Assembly: GCA_903870545.1 (NCBI GenBank)
Contig: CAIQDI010000010.1
Span: 1 to 64,000, forward strand
From: an uncultured Pseudomonadota bacterium
GTDB lineage: Bacteria; Pseudomonadota; Gammaproteobacteria; Methylococcales; Methylomonadaceae
Reading direction: 5' to 3'
Length of the DNA stretch: 64,000 nucleotides
The notes beneath the pieces are model-generated. The model saw only the letters and a list, made by a program, of their open reading frames with translations. It ran no database searches and was not told the DNA's origin. The translations under genes were made by a program, and so were the position numbers. Of this stretch, positions 38,834-46,684 are shown one piece after another (position 1 is the stretch's first letter; every line of letters begins with the position of its first letter).

Positions 38834-39250
38834 CTATTGACCCATTCTTAATGTTTGTAACATCATTTGTTTCGCCGTGTTTAACACTTCGATATTGTTT
38901 TGATACGAACGCGATGCAGACATCATATTCGCCATTTCTTCAATCGTATTTACGTTTGGCTTAAAAATATAGCCGTCTTTATCTGCCATCGGATGATTTG
39001 GCGCGTATTCCATGACAGCAGGCGCGTTACTTTGAACCACTCCCAGAACCTCGACTTTACTCGCCGCATTTTCAGCGTCAATAACATTTTTTAGCTCGGC
39101 ACCAAAAACTGGTTGGCGCGATTTGTACACACTGCCTTGACTGCTGCTGACGCTGTTGGCGTTAGAGATATTACTCGCCACCAAATTCAACCGCAGTTGT
39201 TGAGCATTCATGCCGCTTCCGGCAATATCAAAGATATTTAATGACGACAT
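38834..39250 (-). CDS. flgC: Flagellar proximal rod protein FlgC
   Basis: This 138-residue rod protein starts MSSLNIFDIAGSGMNAQQLRL and ends NTAKQMMLQTLRMGQ, both typical. The start codon overlaps the stop of flgB by one base. Standard length. Confidence 0.97.
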   Translation of the reverse strand: MSSLNIFDIAGSGMNAQQLRLNLVASNISNANSVSSSQGSVYKSRQPVFGAELKNVIDAENAASKVEVLGVVQSNAPAVMEYAPNHPMADKDGYIFKPNVNTIEEMANMMSASRSYQNNIEVLNTAKQMMLQTLRMGQ

Positions 39251-39645
39251 TAGACTTGTCCTGTGAATGCTGATTTTAAATCATTAAATTCGCCGCCTAA
39301 CCACTGCAAACTGGCTTGATATTGCAGCGAGTTTTCAGCGTATTTGGCTTGTTCAATATGTTCTTCAACCGTGTTGCCATCGAGTGAAACTTGATTCGGA
39401 TTGCGGTATTTTAGTTGTGCGCCCAAAAACGGCATTTCCGGTGCAAAATGTCCCGTTTGTGTGTGCGCTAAAACGGTTGGTTCGGGCATTGATTTTTTCA
39501 ACACGCGCGAAAAATCTAAATCGCGGGCTTTGAAATTGGGCGTGTCCGCATTAGCCAGATTCGCCGCTAAAATTTCACCGCGTTTTTCGCGCAACGCTAA
39601 AATTTTCGGACTATTGCCAAGTGCTGCATCAAAACTAATTGCCAT
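39250..39645 (-). CDS. flgB: Flagellar proximal rod protein FlgB
   Basis: This 131-residue rod protein contains REKRGEILAANLANADTPNFKARDLDF. It is the first gene of the flgB-L operon. GGAG lies at a good distance before the start. A sigma54-type promoter is 40 bases upstream. Confidence 0.96.
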   Translation of the reverse strand: MAISFDAALGNSPKILALREKRGEILAANLANADTPNFKARDLDFSRVLKKSMPEPTVLAHTQTGHFAPEMPFLGAQLKYRNPNQVSLDGNTVEEHIEQAKYAENSLQYQASLQWLGGEFNDLKSAFTGQV

Positions 39646-39684
39646 AATAATGACTCCAAAAATGTATTCGTATTCAATTAAAAA

Positions 39685-39699
39685 GCACGCGATATGCCA
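39685..39699 (-). promoter_or_regulatory. Sigma54-type promoter of flgB operon
   Basis: Minus strand TGGCATATCGCGTGC has GG and GC separated by ten bases, the -24/-12 signature of RpoN promoters. The transcript would start about 28 bases before the flgB start codon, leaving room for the GGAG site. Confidence 0.7.
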
Positions 39700-39840
39700 G
39701 TAAAATTTAACTAATAAAAATCAGCGAGTTACTGTTTTTGTACTTTTCGTCAACTGAGTTATCGTCAAAAAACAGATAAAGTTAAACCTTTATTTTTACG
39801 CAATCAAGAGTATTTTTTGACGTAGTATCAACAGATTAGC

Positions 39841-39854
39841 GTCAATAAATTGTC
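39841..39854. promoter_or_regulatory. FleQ-like binding site in the flgA-flgB intergenic region
   Basis: GTCAATAAATTGTC matches the FleQ consensus described in Pseudomonas (GTCAATAAATTGAC, as I recall it) at 13 of 14 positions. It lies between the two divergent sigma54-type promoters, about 115-145 bases from each. That is a typical enhancer position. Further CGTCAA half-sites occur at about 39748, 39763 and 39820. Confidence 0.5.
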
Positions 39855-39956
39855 AATACTACAAAAATTAAAACTTTGTGGAGGTAAATTTTTCTCGTTA
39901 CTGACTTCCAACTGGATGGACAAATTTTACAAAAATAAAATCCAAAATTTATATTT

Positions 39957-39972
39957 TGGCATTAAATCTGCT
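39957..39972 (+). promoter_or_regulatory. Sigma54-type promoter of flgA
   Basis: TGGCATTAAATCTGCT has GG and GC separated by ten bases and matches TGGCA and TGCT of the RpoN consensus. The expected start point near 39983 leaves the ATG at 40026 as first suitable start and argues against the GTG at 39987. Confidence 0.7.
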
Positions 39973-40025
39973 TTATACATCACGAAGTGATTTTATTAAC
40001 CCTTAACCCAACGCCCTTAATTTTT

Positions 40026-40718
40026 ATGTTTAGATTGATGCTAGTGTTTGTCAGCGCATTTATAACAACGAATGCACCTCATGCCGAGCCACAATGGCAA
40101 ACGCACGAATCGATTTATGACATTGTTAAAAGTTATGTGGCTCAAAATATCAACACCACTGCTGCTGAATATGAAATCACCGTACTACCGTTGATGAATC
40201 GCTTGAATTTACCGTTATGTTCTCAGCCGATTGAAGGCTTTGCGCCAAATCTGCCCAAAGCCGGACGCATGTCCATTAGCGTACGTTGTAATGGTGCTAA
40301 AAAATGGGCCATTTTTGTGTCGGCGACCATTACGCCATTTGAAAATGTCGTCATTTTGACGCAACCGCTGCAACACGGCGACACCGTCACAAATCAAGCG
40401 ATATTGGCGCGTAAAGATGTTTCTCAATTACACAATAATTATTTGACGCAATTAAGTCAGATTATGAATAAACAGGTGCTGCGGAATTTACCCGTCGGCA
40501 CGATTGTGACGGCGAAAGATTTGGTCGAACCTAAGTTAGTGAAACGCGGCGATCGTGTTCTGATTACCTCAAATCAGGCAGGAATTACCATTAAAATGAA
40601 TGGCGTTGCGGAATCGGATGGCAGTAAAGGACAGACAATTCGGGTGAAAAATCAAAATTCAGCACGGATTATTAACGCCGTGATTGTTGATATGGGCGTA
40701 GTGAGAGTTTCGCAATAA
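40026..40718 (+). CDS. flgA: Flagellar P-ring assembly chaperone FlgA
   Basis: This 230-residue periplasmic protein (start ATG 40026) has a signal peptide ending APHA. The C-terminal SAF-like domain contains the family motif LPVGTIVTAKDLVEPKLVKRGD and ends VRVKNQNSARIINAVIVDMGVVRV. It helps FlgI assemble the P ring. An in-frame GTG at 39987 would lie four bases from the predicted sigma54 transcription start and is rejected. Transcribed away from flgB. Confidence 0.93.
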   Translation: MFRLMLVFVSAFITTNAPHAEPQWQTHESIYDIVKSYVAQNINTTAAEYEITVLPLMNRLNLPLCSQPIEGFAPNLPKAGRMSISVRCNGAKKWAIFVSATITPFENVVILTQPLQHGDTVTNQAILARKDVSQLHNNYLTQLSQIMNKQVLRNLPVGTIVTAKDLVEPKLVKRGDRVLITSNQAGITIKMNGVAESDGSKGQTIRVKNQNSARIINAVIVDMGVVRVSQ

Positions 40719-40750
40719 CAACGTGATGGAATAGAATTTTACAATTTGGT

Positions 40751-40777
40751 TAAAGAATTTCTTTGCCTTGCCGATAC
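40751..40777 (+). promoter_or_regulatory. Sigma28 (FliA) promoter of flgMN
   Basis: TAAAGAAT, an 11-base spacer and GCCGATAC match the sigma28 consensus (TAAAGTTT-N11-GCCGATAA) at 13 of 16 positions. It lies 38 bases before the flgM start. FlgM is the anti-sigma28 factor, so this is a classic feedback promoter. Confidence 0.9.
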
Positions 40778-40814
40778 GAGTGTCTATCATACAGACCACT
40801 TACAGGAGCTCGGC

Positions 40815-41144
40815 ATGGCTATCGAATTGATTAAAAATGGGGTTGGAATTTCACCACCCTTTAAAAGCACACCTAAAAACAGCGAACCTACTGAAAACAT
40901 TGCGATTTCAATAGCAGAAACTAACATTACGGTGAGCGGTGATAGCGTGAGCATCACCAACACAATGATAGAAATTAGAAAAAGTTTTAATTCATCTACA
41001 GAATCCAGCGTAGATGCTGAACGATTAGCGAAAATGGAACGCATTAAATACGCAATCGAGAGCGGTACTTATCAAATCGATCCCGATAGAATTGCGCGGA
41101 AAATGCTTCAATTTGATTTTTTAGGTCAAGGAAACAGTACATAA
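40815..41144 (+). CDS. flgM: Anti-sigma28 factor FlgM
   Basis: This 109-residue protein binds and inhibits FliA until it is exported through the finished hook. It begins MAIELIKNGVGISPPF. The C-terminal FliA-binding region is in RLAKMERIKYAIESGTYQIDPDRIARKMLQFD, which is well conserved. Start at 40815 follows AGGAGCT and lies downstream of a sigma28 promoter; a longer frame from 40746 overlaps that promoter and is rejected. Confidence 0.92.
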   Translation: MAIELIKNGVGISPPFKSTPKNSEPTENIAISIAETNITVSGDSVSITNTMIEIRKSFNSSTESSVDAERLAKMERIKYAIESGTYQIDPDRIARKMLQFDFLGQGNST

Positions 41145-41148
41145 CGTT

Positions 41149-41643
41149 ATGATTGAACATACATTTCCAATTGCAGAGCAGTTAATTTTTAATGCGTTAC
41201 AACTCACGCAACGGCTTCATCAGCAACTAAACCAAGAAGCTGAGGGTTTAGTTCGCACACCGCAATCTGGCTTCATCAATACTGTGGCGAATAATAAGCG
41301 GGATTTGGTAACGCAATTGGATTTGTTCAATAAACAACTCGAGCAGATTTTAGCAGCCGAACAATTGCCGCACTCGCAACACGGTGTTAACTCTTATTTT
41401 CAAATGGCAACGATTGCCAATTTGTCGTGCGACACAATTAAAAAAAATTGGGAAGCCATGATGGATTTGTGTACGGCGTGCAAACATTTGAACGAGCAAA
41501 ATGGTGCGAGTATTGATATTTTAGCGCGTAGCAACAAGCGAACGCTGCATATTATCAAAGGAAAATCCGAAGTCGTTACCAGTTACGGACGCGATGGCTC
41601 GACGATTAGTGAATTGCAAAATAGCACGTTAGTTTCAGTTTAA
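41149..41643 (+). CDS. flgN: Flagellar export chaperone FlgN
   Basis: This 164-residue all-helical protein of the FlgN family is encoded four bases after flgM, its usual partner. It carries substrates FlgK and FlgL to the export apparatus. The C-terminus (NGASIDILARSNKRTLHIIKG) resembles the FlgN substrate-binding tail. Confidence 0.88.
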   Translation: MIEHTFPIAEQLIFNALQLTQRLHQQLNQEAEGLVRTPQSGFINTVANNKRDLVTQLDLFNKQLEQILAAEQLPHSQHGVNSYFQMATIANLSCDTIKKNWEAMMDLCTACKHLNEQNGASIDILARSNKRTLHIIKGKSEVVTSYGRDGSTISELQNSTLVSV

Positions 41644-41686
41644 CGCGCCATTCTTCGTTTGATTCGTGCTAAAATTCTGTCGTAAC

Positions 41687-41760
41687 GCCCCGGTAGCTCA
41701 GTAGGATAGAGCGATCCCCTCCTAAGGGATAGGTCAGTGGTTCGATTCCGCTTCGGGGCG
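41687..41760 (+). tRNA. tRNA-Arg (anticodon CCT)
   Basis: A full cloverleaf folds from GCCCCGG. The D arm is AGCTCAGTAGGATAGAGCG. The anticodon stem ATCCC/GGGAT encloses loop CTCCTAA (anticodon CCT), and the T arm contains TTCGATT. The acceptor 3' strand TCGGGGC pairs with the 5' strand with one G-U. The CCA end is not encoded. Its 3' part overlaps the last codons of the convergent flavoprotein gene. Confidence 0.95.
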
Positions 41761-42981
41761 CAAAATTTCACCCAATTCCAGCCAATTTAACACTCCCAGC
41801 CCCGCCGCACGTCCGGTCGCTAAACACGCCGTCAATAAATAACCGCCCGTCGGTGCTTCCCAATCCAACATTTCACCCGCACAAAACACGTTCGCCAATT
41901 GTTCACATTTTAAATCGCCATTCAACGCTCCAAAACTGACTCCGCCCGCGCTACTAATCGCTTCGTCAATCGGACGCGGTGCAAGTAATCTCAACGGCAA
42001 GGCTTTCAACGTTTGGCAAACCAATTCCGCTGAATTCAGTGCGCCCACATCCAATATTTCACGCACTAAACCGGCTTTCACGCCATCCAAACCTAATTGT
42101 TTACGCCAAAATTGCGCCGTCGAAGATTTGCCACGCGGGTTATTTAATCGCACTATCAACGCTTCCGTGGTTTTGTCGGGAAATAAATCAAGATGAATGA
42201 TTGCGGTGCCATTTTTAAAAATCTCATCACGAATGCGCGACGATGCCGCGTAAATCAAACCGCCTTCGATGCCATGTTCAGTCATCATCATTTCGCCTTT
42301 TTGCTGAAAATCGTTGAAATGCAAACACACATTTTTCAACGGTTGACCAGCAAAACGCTGTTTAAAATAGTCGCGCCACGCCACGTTAAAACCACAATTT
42401 GACGGTTGCAACGTTTCCACCTTCACGGATTGTTCACGCAAAATAGACACCCATTCGCCCGTCGAACCTAATCGCGCCCAACTTCCCCCGCCTAACGCTA
42501 AAATAACCGCGTCCGCGCTGACTATTTTTTCACCGTTTGGCGTATCGAAAATCAATTTTTTCGGGTCATTATTCTGCCAACCCAACCAACGATAACGCAT
42601 CGAAAATTGCACGCCGTTTGCCCGCAAACGCTGTAACCACGCGCGTAATAGTGGCGCAGCTTTCATTTCTTTGGGGAAAATTCGACCCGACGACCCGACA
42701 AACGTTTCAATGCCCAAATCGCTTAACCATTCGCGTAAATCTGTGGGCGTGAAAGCGTTTAAATACGGTGCGAGATTCGTTTGGCGCGAACCGTAACGGC
42801 TGACAAATGTTGAAAAATCTTCTGCGTGCGAAATGTTCATGCCGCCTTTTCCCGCCATTAAAAATTTGCGTCCAGCGGATGGCATTGCATCGTAAACCGT
42901 GACGTGGAAATTCGATTGACTGAGCATTTCAGCCGCCATTAAACCCGCTGGTCCCGCGCCGATAATTGCAATTTTTTTCAT
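41734..42981 (-). CDS. FAD-dependent oxidoreductase (BaiN/HI0933-like flavoprotein)
   Basis: This 415-residue flavoprotein has the dinucleotide-binding IIGAGPAGLMAAEML at its N-terminus, the family GRKFLMAGKGGMNISH near 46 and FCAGEMLDWEAPTGGYLLTACLATG near 382. Start at ATG 42981 begins MKKIAIIGAG; the upstream in-frame TTG is not needed. The reaction is unknown for most members of this family. The last nine codons, including the stop, run antisense through the 3' half of tRNA-Arg, which is unusual. Confidence 0.88.
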   Translation of the reverse strand: MKKIAIIGAGPAGLMAAEMLSQSNFHVTVYDAMPSAGRKFLMAGKGGMNISHAEDFSTFVSRYGSRQTNLAPYLNAFTPTDLREWLSDLGIETFVGSSGRIFPKEMKAAPLLRAWLQRLRANGVQFSMRYRWLGWQNNDPKKLIFDTPNGEKIVSADAVILALGGGSWARLGSTGEWVSILREQSVKVETLQPSNCGFNVAWRDYFKQRFAGQPLKNVCLHFNDFQQKGEMMMTEHGIEGGLIYAASSRIRDEIFKNGTAIIHLDLFPDKTTEALIVRLNNPRGKSSTAQFWRKQLGLDGVKAGLVREILDVGALNSAELVCQTLKALPLRLLAPRPIDEAISSAGGVSFGALNGDLKCEQLANVFCAGEMLDWEAPTGGYLLTACLATGRAAGLGVLNWLELGEILRPEAESNH

Positions 42982-43134
42982 AAATTTGTTATTTTTCAAA
43001 AGTGAAACAGAATGGCGCAATCATACGACATAATCCGAATTTTGCTTTTTCATTTCGCGCCAAATTATGTCCACGCGCATTGACCTTTTCGCATTGAAAC
43101 ATTATTCTTTTCAAAATGATAACAATAGAAAATC

Positions 43135-43219
43135 GTAGGGGTTCACTGCGTGAACCCGTATAAATAGGATGCCTGATGATAGCGTTTACACCTTGCGGGC
43201 GTACGCAGTACGCCCCTAC
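43135..43219 (-). repeat. MITE-like palindromic repeat, copy B
   Basis: This 85-base element has the same ends as the copy at 12382-12465 (GTAGGGG... and ...CCCCTAC, read on the minus strand). Each end contains a palindrome. The centre differs except for short blocks such as TATCATCA. It lies in the 338-base intergenic region between the flavoprotein and oxidoreductase genes, where I see nothing else apart from candidate promoters. Confidence 0.85.
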
Positions 43220-43319
43220 GAAACGATTGCGTAATATCCGTCAATAAAGCGAATTAACCGTCCAAAATTCGTTTTCTAAAACCCCCTTCTCCACTCCATA
43301 AAATTGAAAGGAAATTCAC

Positions 43320-44315
43320 ATGCAAGCCATATTGATGACCGCTATCGGTGATAGCACCGTTTTGATTGAACAAAATATAGCCGAGCCACATTTAACGCAA
43401 CGCACAGAAATAAAAGTCCGCCTGCACGCTGCCGGAATAAATCCGGTCGATACCAAAATTCGCAAAGGCGGTTTGTTTTATCCCAACGCGGAATTACCCA
43501 CCGTTTTAGGTTGCGACGGTGCGGGCGAAGTCGTCGAAATTGGCGCAAACGTCACGGATTTTAAAGTCGGCGACAAAGTTTGGTTTTGTCACGGCGGTTT
43601 GGGGCGTGAACAAGGAAATTACGCAGAATTCACCGTTATTGACCAACGTTGGGCAAGTTTAATGCCGCAAACTGCAACGTTTGAAACGGCTGCCGCTGCG
43701 CCATTAGTGTTAATTACGGCGTGGGGCGCATTGTTTGAACGGGGAAATTTGCAAGCGGATCAAACCGTTTTAATTCATGCTGGCGCGGGTGGTGTGGGAC
43801 ACGTCGCGATTCAATTGGCGAAAATCGCCGGCGCACGAGTCATCACCACCGTGAGTTCAAATGAAAAAGCCGCTTTCGTGAAATCACTCGGTGCGGATGA
43901 AATCATTTTTTACAATCAAACAAACGTGGCAACAGAAGTAAATCGTTTAACTAAAAATTGTGGCGCGGATTTGGTTTTTGACACCGTTGGCGCAGACGTT
44001 TTTAAATCGAGCATTGCCTGTACCGCGCATTTTGGACGCATTGTGACGTTGCTCGATGCGTCAAATTTAGATTTGAATGAAGCCCGCATGCGAAATTTGT
44101 TAATCGGTTTTGAATTGATGTTAACGCCGATGTTGCGCGACTTAGATTCTGAGCGCGATAAACACATCGAATTACTGAAAAAATGTGCGGCGTACATCGA
44201 TGCGGGTAAATTAGCCGTTCACGTCAGCCAAGTTTTACCATTAGCAGACGCGCAAAAAGCGCACACTTTAATTGAAGCCGGTCACACGATGGGCAAATTA
44301 GTTCTTTCTATTTAA
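43320..44315 (+). CDS. Zinc-independent quinone oxidoreductase / MDR-family dehydrogenase
   Basis: This 331-residue medium-chain reductase of the zeta-crystallin (quinone oxidoreductase) type has the GroES-like N-terminus (HAAGINPVDTKIRKG). It also has LGCDGAGEVVEIG near 60 and the NADPH-binding HAGAGGVGHVAIQLAK near 150. The catalytic zinc cysteine and the structural zinc cysteines are not present, so it is probably a quinone or enal reductase. Start at 43320 follows AAAGGAAATTC. The next gene, an OFA transporter, starts 12 bases after its stop. Confidence 0.92.
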   Translation: MQAILMTAIGDSTVLIEQNIAEPHLTQRTEIKVRLHAAGINPVDTKIRKGGLFYPNAELPTVLGCDGAGEVVEIGANVTDFKVGDKVWFCHGGLGREQGNYAEFTVIDQRWASLMPQTATFETAAAAPLVLITAWGALFERGNLQADQTVLIHAGAGGVGHVAIQLAKIAGARVITTVSSNEKAAFVKSLGADEIIFYNQTNVATEVNRLTKNCGADLVFDTVGADVFKSSIACTAHFGRIVTLLDASNLDLNEARMRNLLIGFELMLTPMLRDLDSERDKHIELLKKCAAYIDAGKLAVHVSQVLPLADAQKAHTLIEAGHTMGKLVLSI

Positions 44316-44327
44316 CTTTTCAAGATT

Positions 44328-45956
44328 ATGACACTCGATTTTTTAGACAAAAAACACACGATTGCGGGCGCAGGTTTTAATCGTTGGCTAATGCCACCGG
44401 CGGCGTTGGCGATTCATTTATGTATCGGTATGGCGTACGGTTTTTCCGTATTTTGGTTGCCGCTTTCAAAAGCTATTGGCATCAAACAAAGCGTGGCGTG
44501 TTCTGCCGATGTTGGATTTTTCACCGAATTATTCATCACCACCTGCGATTGGAAAATCTCCACGCTGGGCTGGATGTACACGTTATTTTTCGTATTTTTA
44601 GGTTCATCGGCGGCACTTTGGGGCGGTTGGTTAGAACACGTTGGCCCGCGCCGCGCTGGTGTGATTAGCGCGTTATGTTGGTGTGGCGGGATGTTATTGT
44701 CGGCGTTAGGCATTTACACACACCAATTTTGGCTGATGCTGATTGGTTCCGGCGTAATCGGAGGTATTGGTTTAGGTTTGGGTTATATTTCGCCCGTGTC
44801 GATGCTGATTAAATGGTTTCCTGACCGTCGCGGCATGGCGACTGGCATGGCAATTATGGGTTTTGGCGGCGGCGCGATGATTGGCTCGCCGTTAGCGACG
44901 TTGTTGATGAAACACTTTGCGACCGAAACAGATGTTGGTGTTATGCCTACGTTTGTGGCGATGGCAAGTATTTATTTTGTTTTTATGATGGCAGGCGCGT
45001 TGACTTACCGCTTGCCTGTTTCGGGTTGGCAACCAGCGGGCTGGATTCCTGTCGCCTCCACGCAAAATAAAATGGTTACACCGCATCACGTTCACGTTAA
45101 AAACGTGTTCAAGATTAAGCAATTTTGGTTACTGTGGGGCGCGTTGTGTATGAACGTGAGTGCGGGAATTGGCGTAATTGGAATGTCTTCGCCCATGCTG
45201 CAAGAAGTTTTCGGCGGAAAATTGATTGGGTTAGCGAAAACGTATGGCGAATTAGACAAACCCGAATTAGCCGCAATTGCCATCGTCGCAGCAGGTTTCA
45301 CGGCATTATTGAGTTTATTCAATATCGGCGGACGGTTTTTCTGGGGCAGCTTGTCAGATAAATTAGGACGAAAATTAACGTTTATGATTTTTTTCGTGGC
45401 TGGCAGCGCGTTATATTTCAGCGTTTCTGGCAGTGCGATTGCGGGCAATAAATTATTATTTGTAGGTGGTTTGTGCTTAATTTTAAGTATGTACGGCGGC
45501 GCATTTGCGACGGTTCCTGCATATTTAGCAGATTTATTCGGCACGCAAATGGTTGGCGCGATTCATGGAAGATTATTAACCGCATGGGCGACAGCGGGCG
45601 TTTTAGGCCCAGTAATTGTAAATTACATGCGTGATTACCAACTTGGTTTGGGTATTCCGCGTGAGCAAGTTTACAATCAAACGATGTGGATTTTAGCGGG
45701 ATTGTTGATTATCGGCTTGATTTGTAATCTGTTAATTCGCCCCGTCGATGAAAAATGGTTTATGTTGCCAGATGAACTCGCGAAAGAAAAACGTTTAGCG
45801 CAAGATCGCATTCATGATGAAGAAGTGGGCGAAACGGATGATATGGTGAATTCAACGCCAATAATTTTAGTCTACGTGGCTTGGCTAGCCGTGGGAATTC
45901 CGCTGACGTGGGGAATTTATCGGGCAGTGGTCGCGGCGATGGCGTTTAGCCTGTAA
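44328..45956 (+). CDS. OFA-family MFS transporter (oxalate/formate antiporter-like)
   Basis: This 542-residue major facilitator of the oxalate:formate antiporter family has 12 predicted membrane segments. It has the motif FPDRRGMATGMAIMGFGGGAMIGSPLA near 163, GRFFWGSLSDKLGRK near 333, and a long cytoplasmic tail. The substrate is probably a small carboxylate, but it cannot be read from sequence. It is likely cotranscribed with the preceding oxidoreductase gene. A 12-bp hairpin follows the stop. Confidence 0.9.
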   Translation: MTLDFLDKKHTIAGAGFNRWLMPPAALAIHLCIGMAYGFSVFWLPLSKAIGIKQSVACSADVGFFTELFITTCDWKISTLGWMYTLFFVFLGSSAALWGGWLEHVGPRRAGVISALCWCGGMLLSALGIYTHQFWLMLIGSGVIGGIGLGLGYISPVSMLIKWFPDRRGMATGMAIMGFGGGAMIGSPLATLLMKHFATETDVGVMPTFVAMASIYFVFMMAGALTYRLPVSGWQPAGWIPVASTQNKMVTPHHVHVKNVFKIKQFWLLWGALCMNVSAGIGVIGMSSPMLQEVFGGKLIGLAKTYGELDKPELAAIAIVAAGFTALLSLFNIGGRFFWGSLSDKLGRKLTFMIFFVAGSALYFSVSGSAIAGNKLLFVGGLCLILSMYGGAFATVPAYLADLFGTQMVGAIHGRLLTAWATAGVLGPVIVNYMRDYQLGLGIPREQVYNQTMWILAGLLIIGLICNLLIRPVDEKWFMLPDELAKEKRLAQDRIHDEEVGETDDMVNSTPIILVYVAWLAVGIPLTWGIYRAVVAAMAFSL

Positions 45957-45979
45957 TCATTTTTGGAATTGAAAATCGT

Positions 45980-46007
45980 ACAAGCAATATTCAATAATAT
46001 TGCTTGT
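45980..46007. terminator. Perfect 12-base-pair hairpin after the OFA transporter gene
   Basis: ACAAGCAATATT and AATATTGCTTGT form a perfect stem with a four-base loop, 24 bases after the stop codon. There is no T-run, so it may stabilise the transcript end rather than terminate. Confidence 0.5.
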
Positions 46008-46032
46008 GCAAATAATATCTGGAGGCATAAAA

Positions 46033-46063
46033 AAACCCCGCTGACGAAATAGTCGCAGGGTTT
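46033..46063 (-). terminator. Intrinsic terminator after tRNA-Thr
   Basis: On the minus strand AAACCCTGCGAC and GTCAGCGGGGTTT form a GC-rich stem, followed by TTTTTTT. It lies nine bases after the tRNA 3' end. Confidence 0.85.
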
Positions 46064-46071
46064 AATTTTAT

Positions 46072-46147
46072 TGGAGCTAGTGAGGGGATTCGAACTCCTG
46101 ACCGGCTGATTACAAATCAGCTGCTCTACCAACTGAGCTACACCAGC
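46072..46147 (-). tRNA. tRNA-Thr (anticodon TGT)
   Basis: The minus strand folds as a cloverleaf. The acceptor is GCTGGTG/CACTAGC (one G-U) and the D arm is AGCTCAGTTGGTAGAGC. The anticodon stem GCTGA/TCAGC encloses loop TTTGTAA (anticodon TGT), and the T arm contains TTCGAAT. CCA is encoded. Confidence 0.96.
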
Positions 46148-46198
46148 AATGTATGCAGGTAATTATACATAATTAACCACTTTTAGCCACTTTTAAAC

Positions 46199-46684
46199 AT
46201 GAAATTACACTTTTTTCTGCATATTTCGACTGAAAATCAACAACTCGAAATCGTTATAAATTCAAAAATTACAAAAAGTTATCGCATTTCGACCGCTAAA
46301 AACGGCACGGGGGAAAATAAAGGCAGTGAATGCACTCCGTGCGGTTGGCATTCCATTCGTGCCAAAATCGGCAATCGACAACCCATTCAAAGCGTTTTTG
46401 TCGGACGACGACCGACAGGTGAAATTTATAGTGCTGAATTGGCGGCAAATTACCCGAATCGAGATTGGATTTTGACGCGCATTTTGTGGCTAGATGGTTT
46501 AGAAGCGGGTAAAAATCGTTATGGAAACGTACACACCAGCACACGTTACATCTACATTCACGGCTGCCCAGACGAATTGATAACCGGAAAACCTGCCTCG
46601 CACGGCTGCATTCGTATGAAAAATGCTGACGTTTTAGATTTATTTAATCGAATTCCAGTCGGAACAAACGTATTCATTGATTAA
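46199..46684 (+). CDS. L,D-transpeptidase-fold (YkuD) protein without signal peptide
   Basis: This 161-residue protein consists of a YkuD domain with YIHGCPDE near residue 124 and the active-site Cys in ASHGCIRMKN near 144. It lacks a signal peptide and begins directly with a beta-rich segment. It may be exported by an unknown route, or be a homologue of the cytoplasm-facing type; the first residues (MKLHFFLHIS) are not a good signal. It ends four bases into the convergent DUF3570 gene. Confidence 0.8.
   Translation: MKLHFFLHISTENQQLEIVINSKITKSYRISTAKNGTGENKGSECTPCGWHSIRAKIGNRQPIQSVFVGRRPTGEIYSAELAANYPNRDWILTRILWLDGLEAGKNRYGNVHTSTRYIYIHGCPDELITGKPASHGCIRMKNADVLDLFNRIPVGTNVFID

Noticed and set aside
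39987-40025. GTG start of FlgA 39 bases before the chosen ATG
   Set aside because: The predicted sigma54 transcription start leaves only about four bases of leader, and the signal peptide begins at the ATG.
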